Source: Acidimicrobiales bacterium (GTDB lineage Bacteria; Actinomycetota; Acidimicrobiia; Acidimicrobiales; Aldehydirespiratoraceae). Taken from it: DNA of 64,000 nt. The notes under the pieces were generated by a model. That model was not told the DNA's origin, did not search any database, and saw only the letters and a list, made by a program, of their open reading frames with translations. The stretch lies in contig JAQWMR010000019.1 of NCBI GenBank assembly GCA_029246685.1, positions 1-64,000 of the forward strand. Direction: 5' to 3'. How positions within the stretch are numbered: the first letter of the stretch is position 1; every line of letters starts with the position of its first letter. Below are positions 17,906 through 25,551 of this stretch, one piece after another. The position numbers were made by a program, and so were the translations under genes.

Positions 17906-18909
17906 AGCTCGATGCCGGACTGATCGGCTCACTCGACGCGGTGGGCGACCGCGCCGCTGAGATGGAAGCCGTCGGCTACGACGGTCTGCTCTCCGTCGAG
18001 ATCAATCACGACCCGTTCTTCCCACTGGTCATCGCGGCGGGCCGAACCGAGAACGTGCAGCTCGCGACCGGCATCGCGGTCGCGTTCGCCCGCAACCCCA
18101 TGCTGCTCGCCAACATCGGCTGGGACCTCCAGGCGTACTCGAAGGGCCGGTTCACGATGGGTCTCGGTTCGCAGATCAAGCCCCACATCACCAAGCGCTT
18201 CTCGATGCCATGGTCCAAGCCGGCTGCGCGCATGCAGGACATGATCGAAGCGATCCACGCCATCTGGGACTGCTGGAACAACGGCGAGCGACTGGAGCAT
18301 CGCGGCGAGTTCTACAAGCACACGCTGATGACGCCGATGTTCGACCCGGGCCCGAACCCCCATGGCAACCCGCGCATCTCGCTGGCCGCCGTCGGCCCGC
18401 TGATGACGAAGGTGGCCGGGCGAGTGGCTGACGGCTTCGTCTCCCACGCCTTCCAGACGCCGGACTACTTCCGCGACGTCACCTTGCCCGCGTTGGAAAC
18501 GGGGCTCGCCGAAAGCGGTCGCACTCGCGCCGACGTGGAGATCTCCATGCCGTTGTTTGTCACTAGCGGCACGAACGAAGAGGACTTCAACCGGCGCAAG
18601 CAGGGCAACAAGCAGCAGATCGCGTTCTATGGATCTACTCCCGCGTACAAGCCGGTGCTCGATCATCACGGCTGGGGCGATGCCCACGCCGACCTCAACC
18701 GCATGTCGAAAGAGGGCAAGTGGGTCGAGATGGCCGATGTCGTCGACGACGAGATGCTGGACGCGTTCTCGATCGTCGGAGAGCCGAGCGATGTCGCGCC
18801 GAAGCTGGCCGCTCGCTACCAGGGCCTCGTCGACCGCGTGCAGTTCGCATACGACGACGGCGGATCCAGCGAGTGGGCCGGTGTCGGCGACCAGATCCGA
18901 GCGATCTAG
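17902..18909 (+). CDS. LLM-class F420-dependent oxidoreductase
   Basis: The 335-residue luciferase-like monooxygenase-fold protein has KLDAGLIGSLDAVGDRAAEM, a typical LLM strand LATGIAVAFARNPM, GRFTMGLGSQIKPHI and VAGRVADGFVSHAF. Actinobacterial relatives use coenzyme F420 or FMN. The substrate is unknown. Translational overlap (ATGA) with the PAC2 gene indicates a two-gene operon. Its stop overlaps the convergent membrane-protein gene by 4 bases. Confidence 0.87.
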   Translation: MKLDAGLIGSLDAVGDRAAEMEAVGYDGLLSVEINHDPFFPLVIAAGRTENVQLATGIAVAFARNPMLLANIGWDLQAYSKGRFTMGLGSQIKPHITKRFSMPWSKPAARMQDMIEAIHAIWDCWNNGERLEHRGEFYKHTLMTPMFDPGPNPHGNPRISLAAVGPLMTKVAGRVADGFVSHAFQTPDYFRDVTLPALETGLAESGRTRADVEISMPLFVTSGTNEEDFNRRKQGNKQQIAFYGSTPAYKPVLDHHGWGDAHADLNRMSKEGKWVEMADVVDDEMLDAFSIVGEPSDVAPKLAARYQGLVDRVQFAYDDGGSSEWAGVGDQIRAI

Positions 18910-20483
18910 CTCGCGATCCTCCACACCGAGCCGTTGCTGAATTCGGCGACGAGCGTGGCGCCGGAAGGCGGCTGCTCGTCGGCCGGGAGCAACAGGTGGG
19001 TGGCGCCGGCCGTGAGTTCGGCCGCCACGTGATCCAGGCCGGCCTCCCAGGCCACCGCGGCGGTCAGGTTGCGCGCCACGCGGTCGGTGTCGATCACGAT
19101 CAACGCGGCGTCCTCGTCCGCGAGAGCCGAAGCCTGGACCTGCCCGACCACCGAGTTCTCCTGGAGTGACTCCAGCGCGGCGAGCCCTGACCACACTCCG
19201 AGAGAGATCGCCAGCGTCGCGACCACGGCCGTCACCTGCGGACGCGTGTGCGCCGCAGCGATCATCAGCAGGCCGACGACCAGGCCGACCGATGCCGCGG
19301 CACCTACCTCGAAGAAGGTGCCGCCGAACGGCGCGCCGCTCACCTCGGTGCCGAGCATCATCACCGGCGAGCGCTTGTTCGAACCGAAGTTGTCGCCCGG
19401 CCCGGCCCACGCTCCGTAGAAGCCGGCGACCACCACCGATCCGCCCAAGAGCGGTGCCGACAGCTTCCATGACAGGTTTCGGGCGCCGATCACACCGAAG
19501 GCGACAAGGGGCGGCGCGAGGATCTCGATGTAGCGGCCATGGAGCCAGGCATCGGCCCGGTCGACACCGGTGAGGAACCATCCCGCCACTGCGACCGTGC
19601 CGATCAGTACCCCACCGACTGTCGCGGCCATCCATCGATCACTGAGAAGGACCAGCGCGCCCAGGACAGCGAGGCCGGCAGTGGCGATCACGAGGTAGGC
19701 GACCGTTCCGCCCGCGTGGACGACCATGTGGGGCACCTCGTCGAGGCCCCGCCGATCGACGAGCTGCCCGGTGTCGTACGTCGCGACGTCGCCGAACGCG
19801 GAGCGCGAGAGACGATCCCGGAGCCACTCAGCCAGACGAAGACCCCCGAGCCCCGCCGCGGCGGCGATGACGGCGAGGTCGAGTCGGGTTCGGACCATCG
19901 GCCACGCGATCGCGGCACCGACCAGGACGATCGCCGCCGCGCCGGTGCGCGGGTGGGTGGCGAAGAGCCCGACAGCCGCACCGACCACAGTCGCGACGCG
20001 TCCCGCCGTCACCCGTTCCTGGAGCAGAGAAACACCGAGCAACGCCATAGCGAGAAGGAGAGGCAGGAGACGCTCGGTCCAGGCGATCGTGCCGGTCAGC
20101 AGGGCCGTCGGCAACGACGCGCCGATCAGCGCGGCGAGGATCGCTGATCCTTCCGTCGCCGTCGTCGATCGCCGCACCAAGAGGTAGAGCACCGGAAGCA
20201 GAAGCGCGCCGAGGACGGCGTTGAGGACCTGTGCGTAGACGACCATCTGCGACTCATCGAGCCCGACGAGCCATCCCGGGGCCAAGAGCACCGGGTACAG
20301 CACGCCGTACGGCGGTTGCGCCCCGATGGCGGCGCCGCCGTTCCCCGCGATCGATCGGCCCATCGACAGAAAGGCGATGTCGTCGATGGCCAGCAGCGGC
20401 CCCCGAACGGACACCGCAACGAGCGACCCGACCAGCGCATGAGCGGCCGTCAACGCAGCGAGGTTCCGGCCCGTCCGAGACAT
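18906..20483 (-). CDS. Polytopic membrane protein (GT-C-like)
   Basis: The 525-residue protein has roughly 11-13 hydrophobic helices and a soluble C-terminal part of about 100 residues. An acidic motif after TM1 (LAIDDIAFLSMGRSIAG) and a loop with QPPYGVLYPVLLAPGWLVG resemble GT-C/PMT-type glycosyltransferases that use polyprenyl-linked sugars. No family-specific catalytic signature is certain. ATG at 20483 is chosen. TAGCGT lies 7 bases before it, which would give a leaderless message. It is convergent with the LLM gene. Confidence 0.68.
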   Translation of the reverse strand: MSRTGRNLAALTAAHALVGSLVAVSVRGPLLAIDDIAFLSMGRSIAGNGGAAIGAQPPYGVLYPVLLAPGWLVGLDESQMVVYAQVLNAVLGALLLPVLYLLVRRSTTATEGSAILAALIGASLPTALLTGTIAWTERLLPLLLAMALLGVSLLQERVTAGRVATVVGAAVGLFATHPRTGAAAIVLVGAAIAWPMVRTRLDLAVIAAAAGLGGLRLAEWLRDRLSRSAFGDVATYDTGQLVDRRGLDEVPHMVVHAGGTVAYLVIATAGLAVLGALVLLSDRWMAATVGGVLIGTVAVAGWFLTGVDRADAWLHGRYIEILAPPLVAFGVIGARNLSWKLSAPLLGGSVVVAGFYGAWAGPGDNFGSNKRSPVMMLGTEVSGAPFGGTFFEVGAAASVGLVVGLLMIAAAHTRPQVTAVVATLAISLGVWSGLAALESLQENSVVGQVQASALADEDAALIVIDTDRVARNLTAAVAWEAGLDHVAAELTAGATHLLLPADEQPPSGATLVAEFSNGSVWRIAS

Positions 20484-20562
20484 CGCCGCGACGCTACGCC
20501 GACCGGCCAATCCGGGGTGGGAGCCTCAGACCACGGTGCTACGATCGTGCGCCGAACATCTC

Positions 20563-20635
20563 GGGGCTATAGCTCAGTTGGTAGAGCGCCTCCATGGCAT
20601 GGAGGAGGTCAGGGGTTCAATTCCCCTTAGCTCCA
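20563..20635 (+). tRNA. tRNA-Ala (GGC)
   Basis: The 73-base cloverleaf has acceptor GGGGCTA/TAGCTCC, D arm AGCTCAGTTGGTAGAGC, anticodon loop ATGGCAT (anticodon GGC, alanine) and T arm AGGGGTTCAATTCCCCT. The discriminator is A, and no CCA is encoded. Its 3' part is duplicated 2.3 kb downstream and marks an integration site. Confidence 0.95.
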
Positions 20636-20636
20636 C
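20610..20636 (+). repeat. attL: tRNA-Ala 3' end
   Basis: The last 27 bases of and just past tRNA-Ala (CAGGGGTTCAATTCCCCTTAG, then CTCCAC) recur at 22929-22955 with one mismatch. It is the left boundary of the inserted element and restores an intact tRNA. Confidence 0.75.
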
Positions 20637-20682
20637 TCCGAACGCTGTCTGATCTGCGTCGAACACCCCTGGCGGCCGAGAT

Positions 20683-21396
20683 TCACTCACCGAAGACGAC
20701 CAACCCCGATTCGTAGTCGTTGGACCCGCCTGGAACGAAGAGCGCGTTCATCTGGTAGTTCAGGAATGATGTTGTCTCGGGTCCGTTAGCAAAAAACGTG
20801 ATCGTGTGAGTGCCAGCTTCGACGGTCAGAGCACCCGATACGGGACACACAACTTCCTCATCGTGCACACCTGAGTAGAAGACTTCAGCAGCGGGCCACA
20901 GTTCGTGAGTTTGTTCAGGGACTCCGAGGTTGTCTTCGAACCAACACCAAACGGTTCCAGGAGTTACTGGCCCATCTTCAGAATCGACTCGGACGAAGCC
21001 GTGGAGTTGAACGATCCCTGCCACGGGCGCCACGATCTCGACACTCACCAGCTCGGCAGGGTCATCGCCGTTGTCAACGATTACGTTCGATCCCGCGGAG
21101 CGTGCGATCGGTAGGAGTGATTCGAGTTCCGTGAGTGCTGGTTGAACGACGTTTTGGTCATAGCGGTACGCGAACGTCACGTTCTCAGCACGTGTCACGT
21201 CGTCGTCGGGAGAAAATGTCGTCGCAGATGTACCCGTCGTAATCCCTTTATCAGCCGCCCACTCAACCGCAGCGGTGTAGTACGTGCCATCTTCAACGTC
21301 GGAAAACGAATGCGTCGCAAACGCCGTCGCAGGCACCAACAACACCACAACAACCAGCGCCACCGCCGCCTTGAACTTCGTGATGTGAACCGTCAT
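20683..21396 (-). CDS. Secreted S-layer-homology (SLH) domain protein
   Basis: The 237-residue protein has a signal peptide (FKAAVALVVVVLLVPATAFA, cleavage about residue 28) and then one SLH repeat (FSDVEDGTYYTAAVEWAADK, GITTGTSATTFSPDDDVTR, AENVTFAYRY), which commonly binds cell-wall polymers. The remaining 150 residues are probably beta-rich, with two cysteines (WCW, VCPV) that could form a disulfide. No known domain is recognised there. A strong SD (AGGAGG) precedes the ATG by about 9 bases. One 92-bp repeat lies 77 bases upstream and may carry its promoter. It is cargo of the tRNA-Ala element. Confidence 0.78.
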   Translation of the reverse strand: MTVHITKFKAAVALVVVVLLVPATAFATHSFSDVEDGTYYTAAVEWAADKGITTGTSATTFSPDDDVTRAENVTFAYRYDQNVVQPALTELESLLPIARSAGSNVIVDNGDDPAELVSVEIVAPVAGIVQLHGFVRVDSEDGPVTPGTVWCWFEDNLGVPEQTHELWPAAEVFYSGVHDEEVVCPVSGALTVEAGTHTITFFANGPETTSFLNYQMNALFVPGGSNDYESGLVVFGE

Positions 21397-21472
21397 GAAA
21401 CCAACCCTCCTGTTGAAACAAGCTGCATCCCGACTCTGACACGGGTGGGATTTGCCTGCACAAACACCCGAT

Positions 21473-21564
21473 TTGTACAGCCGCTACTGTTCTGAAAACA
21501 CACGACTGAAGACGAGGTCAGACTCGACGAAGTCGAGCAGGCAAGCCCCCACCTGGAGCTTGCA
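21473..21564. repeat. 92-bp direct repeat, copy 1
   Basis: It matches 22839-22930 at 86 of 92 positions in the same orientation. It contains two hairpins: CTCGAC-GAA-GTCGAG, and an imperfect GCAAGCCCC/GGAGCTTGC stem. It lies between the two cargo genes, 6 bases from the stop codon of the Thr-rich gene and upstream of the SLH gene. Confidence 0.85.
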
Positions 21565-21569
21565 AGAGA

Positions 21570-22535
21570 TCAGTGGCAGTACTGGATCCACCCGAACGAA
21601 GTGAGCACCGAATTCTCAATCGCTGCAGCCACGTCGTCGTCCCAAGCCTCAATCTGGCTGGAGTAAACCCCGTCTGGACCATTGACAACAATTCTTCCGA
21701 ATGCTTCGTAGGCCCATTCATCAATGTCATCGACACTCAACGAGAGGGTGGCCATCACATCTGCCATCGGGTCGCCGATGGAGCCTCCCTCCAGGGTGAG
21801 TTGAACCTGTTTGCCGTCGCTGCCCAGACCGTAGTAATTCCACTTCGCCAGAAAGCCTGAATCGGTGTAGACGGCGGGCCCATAGCTTGGCTCAGCGGGC
21901 GACACGATTGGGTAGCCCTGCTCATCCACGGTGGGAGGTTCGATCCAGTCGACTTCGTAGCCCCGCCGAAAGGTGAGATCCAACCCTCCCCACGAGACGA
22001 TGCGCAGCGGTTTCTCATCTGACAGTTGGTCGGGAGGTACGTCCAGGAGGCATTGGTGTTGCCACCCAGTATCGGAATCTGGTGCGCCACAAAGATCGGT
22101 GATTGCAGCCACAGCTGTGGTGACGTCCGTCGGATCCTCGTCCTTATTGAGCCCAGCGAGACCACCGTCTTCCACGCTCAACGTGCAGTCGAAAACGGGC
22201 TGAGGCGCTTCGGTTGTCGACGTTGTTGCGGGGGCTTCGGTCGTCGAGGTTGACGACGCCACAGTCGTCGGCGTTTGGGTCGCGGTTGACGCCAGCACGG
22301 TTGTCGTCGGCGGTTCCGTGGATGAAGAAGCGTCAGCTGTCCCAACCTGGGTTTCCTGATCACTGTTGTGATCGTTCTCGGCTCCGTCACCACACTGAGC
22401 CAGCAGCAAGCCGAACAACAACAAGATGATCAAGATCAACCCGATGATGATCAACCGCGGCCCGTCAACGCGTCGCTCGTCCGTCGTCTGTCCATTTTCT
22501 GGCGATTCCACTGTCCCTAGTTCCTCTCTCACCAA
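21570..22535 (-). CDS. Membrane-anchored Thr/Ser-rich protein of unknown function
   Basis: The 321-residue protein has a charged N-terminus, one transmembrane helix (LIIIGLILIILLLFGLLLAQ, about 28-47), and an extracellular Thr/Ser/Pro/Ala linker with TTST-type repeats to about residue 113. A C-terminal domain of about 205 residues follows (DCTLSVEDGGLAGLNKDE, CLLDVPP, WGGLDLTFRRGYEVDW). Four cysteines after the linker may pair in disulfides. No family is recognised. The layout suggests a surface-displayed binding protein. It is element cargo, with base composition less GC-rich than the flanking genes. Confidence 0.68.
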   Translation of the reverse strand: MVREELGTVESPENGQTTDERRVDGPRLIIIGLILIILLLFGLLLAQCGDGAENDHNSDQETQVGTADASSSTEPPTTTVLASTATQTPTTVASSTSTTEAPATTSTTEAPQPVFDCTLSVEDGGLAGLNKDEDPTDVTTAVAAITDLCGAPDSDTGWQHQCLLDVPPDQLSDEKPLRIVSWGGLDLTFRRGYEVDWIEPPTVDEQGYPIVSPAEPSYGPAVYTDSGFLAKWNYYGLGSDGKQVQLTLEGGSIGDPMADVMATLSLSVDDIDEWAYEAFGRIVVNGPDGVYSSQIEAWDDDVAAAIENSVLTSFGWIQYCH

Positions 22536-22838
22536 AGAGCTTCGAAATCAAGGTCCACCTTCAGGAATGGTTTGTCAAATGACCGAGTTGGAAGGTGGCA
22601 GGAGTCATGGTCTGCCCCACCTGCGCGCACCCCCGTCTTGTTTGAGGACGCAAAGCGACAACTCGAGGCTGCTGACCCAGCGGCGTGAACGCCGCCGCTC
22701 CCGCTAGCCGTATCTATACATCTGCTTTACGACCTGGGCCGCCCCCCCTCGGGGGTGGGCTACGCCTGCGAGGAGAGGTCGCCCGAGCAATCCGAACGAT
22801 GGCCCTAAGAGACGGGATCTCGATCTGTAACCCAGACC
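22536..22838. other. Non-coding part of tRNA-Ala element
   Basis: No complete gene is visible. The plus strand carries scraps that could be a decayed small zinc-ribbon protein. MVCPTCAHPRLV ends at a TGA near 22645, and in another frame VLFEDAKRQLEAADPAA ends at a TGA at 22686. A C-rich/G-rich hairpin (CCCCCCTCGGGGG) lies near 22745. The minus-strand part next to 22535 probably holds the leader of the Thr-rich gene. Confidence 0.4.
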
Positions 22839-22930
22839 TTGTACAGCCGCTACTGTTCTGCAAACACACGACTGAGGACGAGGTCAGACTCGACGAAGTC
22901 GAGCATGCAAGCCCCCATTTGGGGCTTGCA
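22839..22930. repeat. 92-bp direct repeat, copy 2 (abuts attR)
   Basis: This is the second copy of the 92-bp repeat (93% identical to 21473-21564). Its terminal stem is perfect here (GCAAGCCCC/GGGGCTTGC), and its last two bases overlap the duplicated tRNA end. It could therefore be an arm of the element's attachment site. Confidence 0.85.
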
Positions 22931-22955
22931 GGGGTTCAATTCCCCTTAGATCCAC
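22929..22955 (+). repeat. attR: duplicated tRNA-Ala 3' end
   Basis: CAGGGGTTCAATTCCCCTTAG is identical to the tRNA-Ala T arm and acceptor side. ATCCAC follows where the tRNA has CTCCAC. No other tRNA sequence precedes it, so this is a boundary repeat and not a second tRNA gene. Confidence 0.78.
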
Positions 22956-22957
22956 GC

Positions 22958-22995
22958 GAACCCTCCGGGTTCCATGGAGTTCGGCTTCGCCGAAC
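22958..22995 (-). terminator. Double hairpin downstream of rsfS
   Basis: Two short stems, GAACCC-TCC-GGGTTC (22958-22972) and GTTCGGC-TTC-GCCGAAC (22979-22995), lie 40-78 bases past the rsfS stop on its strand. No T run follows, so termination is inferred only from structure and place. Confidence 0.35.
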
Positions 22996-23035
22996 GCCCG
23001 GGCGACTGGTCTCTGAGCAGACCCTGTCGACCAGC

Positions 23036-23434
23036 TCAGCCGGCTCCGGTGGCGGGAGCCGCAGGCTGCCAGTCGAGCCGTGGGCAGTCGCCCCACAGGC
23101 GCTCGAGTTGGTAGAAGTCGCGCTTCTCCTGCACGAAGACGTGGACGACGAAGGCGCCGTAGTCCATCAGGACCCACTCACGTTCTTCCTTGCCCTCGAC
23201 CCGGGCCGGCTTCGGGCCGCCGGCACTCGAGATCTTCTCTTCGATGCCGTCGACGATCGCGTGGACCTGGCGGGGGTTCGAACCGCTGGTGATCACGAAG
23301 TAGTCCGACACCGAGAGGACCTCCCCGACGTCGACGATCAGCGTCTCTGTGGCCTTCTTGTCATCGGCTGCATCGGCCGCAAGACGGGTCCAGCGCTGGA
23401 TCTCGTCAGTCGTGGTAGTCACAGGGTCGGTCAT
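23036..23434 (-). CDS. rsfS: Ribosomal silencing factor RsfS
   Basis: RsfS binds L14 of the 50S subunit and blocks subunit joining when nutrients are scarce. The 132-residue protein carries the family core: KKATETLIVDVGEVLSVSDY, FVITSGSNPRQVHAIVDGIE, EWVLMDYGAFVVHVF and YQLERLWGDCPRLDW. The ATG at 23434 overlaps the upstream nadD-fusion stop by 4 bases (ATGA). This preserves the nadD-(lytR)-rsfS order common in actinobacteria. Confidence 0.95.
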   Translation of the reverse strand: MTDPVTTTTDEIQRWTRLAADAADDKKATETLIVDVGEVLSVSDYFVITSGSNPRQVHAIVDGIEEKISSAGGPKPARVEGKEEREWVLMDYGAFVVHVFVQEKRDFYQLERLWGDCPRLDWQPAAPATGAG

Positions 23435-25272
23435 GCGTTGGCGCCGATGGTAACCGTCAGATCCACGACCTCGTTGAGATTCGGGTCGAAGCGGACGTCT
23501 ACCCCGAGCGCTGCCCCGAACGACTCGGCGATCGCGACGTTCTCTTCGACGTGGTAACTCACCACCGTCGCCTCGACGCCGAACTCCCGGGCGTTGCCGA
23601 CGATCGTGATCTCGGCTCCCGCCGCGACGATCGCGGGAATGGCCGCAGCTCTGTTGTTGGCATCGCCTGTGCCATCCAGCACCTGAACGCTTGGCCGAGC
23701 TCCGGGGGCATGCGCGATCGGAAGCGGGATCGTGGCGAGCGCGCGATCCGTCGGCCACGCGAGATCCTTCGCCTCGAGCGCGTAGAGCGGACTGTCGGGA
23801 TCGATCCAAAACGGCGCCATAGGCGGCAGCGAGATGTCCGCGGTACCGGTGGCCATGCCCCGCAGGTATGGAGGGAGGCCATCGTTGAACGGAAGCGTTG
23901 CGGCGATCAGGTCGGCTGGATCGCCGGTGGCGGCGACCTGCTCGATCTCGCCGAGCCAGGCCCGCCAGACGTCAAGCTGGCGGTCGAAGCGGGTCGCGTC
24001 TGGTTCGCCGGGGTTCAACCAGCCGTAGACCGCAGCGAGATCCTGAGCCGAGAAGTCGCGGGCGCCCGCCTCGATGACGACCTCGATGCCGTCATCCGTC
24101 TCGACGACCAGGTCATCCACGAGAACGAACGGAATCGGCTCGACCTGTTCGAAGAACGAAGCAAGCCGGTCCGTGGACATGATCATCGGGTCGTCGGTGA
24201 ACCCCGCACCCATCCACTCGGCGACAGCGGCCTCGAGCGCTTCGATGCCGTCCTCCTCGTAGAGCTGGCCGAGAAATACCTGCGTCTCGTTCTCGAGGAG
24301 CAGATCGCGAGAGAGCAGCGTGAGGCTCGCGCCGCCCTCCTGCACGATGGTCTGCGCGAGGACCGAGACGCCCACAAGGCGGTCCAAGTTGTCGGTATGG
24401 GCCACGATCAGGGTCGGCGTGGGTGTCGTGAATGCCAGAAAGCCCGGGGCCAGTGGGTCTCTGACGACGGGAACCTCTTGTCCGTCGGTCGTGTCGAGCA
24501 CGGCCTTCGTGCCCTCGCGCCAGAGGAGGAAGACGACGGCGCCCGCCATCACGATGAGCAGTGGGAAGACGAACCGGAAGAACGGATTCGCAGGCGGAGC
24601 GGGACGCCGCCGAGATGGCGGGGCCGGCGGTTCCGCCGGTTCCGTCTCGGTCGGCACGTCGTCGACGACGCTCACGCCGTAGAGCTCATAGTTCGCCACA
24701 TCGTCGACGACGGTACGGGGAATCAGGTCGTCCACCGTCTTCTCCGTCCGGATTCGTTCACGGATGTCGCTCGAGGAGATGTCGATCATCTCGACCTCCA
24801 CCACCTCATGAGGCCAGCCGGCCGGTGGACGTCCACCATCACGACCGCCCCGATCGACGACCACCGTCGTCGCCAGATCACGTACTTCGTCGGGTCGCTT
24901 CCAGCTCGGGAGCCCGTCCGCCGCGTCGGATCCGACGAGGAGGAACAGCTCCGCATCGGGATGCTGGCGGTGCAACTCGGCGAGTGTGTCGGCGGTGTAG
25001 GACTCCCCGCCCCGCCGGATCTCGATCTCGCTCACCTCGAGCAGGGCCTCGCCGGCGAGCTTGTTGATGTCCGACACGGCCCGTTCCGTCATGTCGAGCC
25101 GGATGGGCGCTGGACTGACCGCGTCGCCGTCCTTCTGCCACGGATCGTTGGCGACAACGAGCATCATCCGGTCGAGTTCGAGCGCCGCACGCACTTCGAG
25201 GGCGACCATGACGTGCCCGTTGTGGAGAGGGTCGAAGGTGCCGCCGAAGACCCCAATGCGCTCGGATTTCAC
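23431..25272 (-). CDS. nadD: NadD fused to membrane-anchored LCP-like/LytR_C module
   Basis: Residues 1 to about 200 are a complete nicotinate-mononucleotide adenylyltransferase: GVFGGTFDPLHNGH, then ISSSDIRERI. It makes NaAD for NAD synthesis. A Pro-rich basic linker and one transmembrane helix (FVFPLLIVMAGAVVFLL, about 240-257) follow. About 230 extracellular residues come next, with weak LytR-CpsA-Psr character (LIVAHTDNLDRLVGVSVLAQ, LTLLSRDL) but without a clear catalytic Arg/Asp set. The last 90 residues are a LytR_C domain (SVQVLDGTGDANNRAAAIPA, VVDLTVTIGA). In related genomes these are two adjacent genes, and here one frame is open across both. GTG at 25272 is supported by a -10 seven bases upstream. 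Confidence 0.85.
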   Translation of the reverse strand: MKSERIGVFGGTFDPLHNGHVMVALEVRAALELDRMMLVVANDPWQKDGDAVSPAPIRLDMTERAVSDINKLAGEALLEVSEIEIRRGGESYTADTLAELHRQHPDAELFLLVGSDAADGLPSWKRPDEVRDLATTVVVDRGGRDGGRPPAGWPHEVVEVEMIDISSSDIRERIRTEKTVDDLIPRTVVDDVANYELYGVSVVDDVPTETEPAEPPAPPSRRRPAPPANPFFRFVFPLLIVMAGAVVFLLWREGTKAVLDTTDGQEVPVVRDPLAPGFLAFTTPTPTLIVAHTDNLDRLVGVSVLAQTIVQEGGASLTLLSRDLLLENETQVFLGQLYEEDGIEALEAAVAEWMGAGFTDDPMIMSTDRLASFFEQVEPIPFVLVDDLVVETDDGIEVVIEAGARDFSAQDLAAVYGWLNPGEPDATRFDRQLDVWRAWLGEIEQVAATGDPADLIAATLPFNDGLPPYLRGMATGTADISLPPMAPFWIDPDSPLYALEAKDLAWPTDRALATIPLPIAHAPGARPSVQVLDGTGDANNRAAAIPAIVAAGAEITIVGNAREFGVEATVVSYHVEENVAIAESFGAALGVDVRFDPNLNEVVDLTVTIGANA

Positions 25273-25279
25273 GGGACGC

Positions 25280-25308
25280 AGTGTACGACTCGGGCGCAAG
25301 TCAGCGAA
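25280..25308 (-). promoter_or_regulatory. Promoter of nadD-fusion gene, leaderless
   Basis: TTCGCT (25308-25303), 17 bases, then TACACT (25285-25280) on the minus strand. Only 7 bases separate the -10 from the GTG at 25272, so the transcript would begin at the start codon. Confidence 0.5.
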
Positions 25309-25365
25309 TGTCGCCCGAAAAACCACGTTCGGTAGCAGACGTGACACAAGTCACGTAAGACTATG

Positions 25366-25394
25366 CTGACAGCAAGCGCGCCATGGTGTTTAAT
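25366..25394 (+). promoter_or_regulatory. Candidate promoter of sigma-factor gene
   Basis: CTGACA (25366-25371) is followed after 17 bases by TTTAAT (25389-25394), a good sigma70-like pair in the 279-base divergent region. The start point near 25401 would give a leader of about 150 bases. A second possible -10 (TATGCT) lies about 25 bases further upstream. Confidence 0.42.
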
Positions 25395-25551
25395 ACTGCC
25401 GCTGGACCGGAGTGCGACGCGCGCCCGCAAGTCGCGAGCACACGGTACCTGCTTCCCCCCAAAAACCACCCAAGGCATTCACGAACAAGCGAGTGTGCCA
25501 AGAAACGAAACACGGAATATCGCGTGTGCGAATTCCGTTGAGCGAGTTGTC

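Larger units (their letters stand above)
20610..22955. mobile_element. 2.3-kb tRNA-Ala-integrated element without integrase
   Basis: The segment is bounded by a direct repeat of the tRNA-Ala 3' end, as made by tyrosine-recombinase integration. It contains two minus-strand genes (SLH secreted protein, Thr-rich anchored protein) and two copies of a 92-bp repeat. Its base composition is visibly less GC-rich than the flanks. No recombinase is present. It must be mobilised in trans, be a remnant, or be a satellite-like unit. Confidence 0.6.

Noticed and set aside
21473-22930. Integron gene cassettes with attC sites
   Set aside because: The repeats have hairpins and flank single genes, but no GTTRRRY/RYYYAAC core sites or integron integrase are present, and the boundary is a tRNA end.
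22929-22955. Second tRNA gene
   Set aside because: Only the 3' T arm and acceptor half is present. The D and anticodon arms are missing, so it is an att duplicate.
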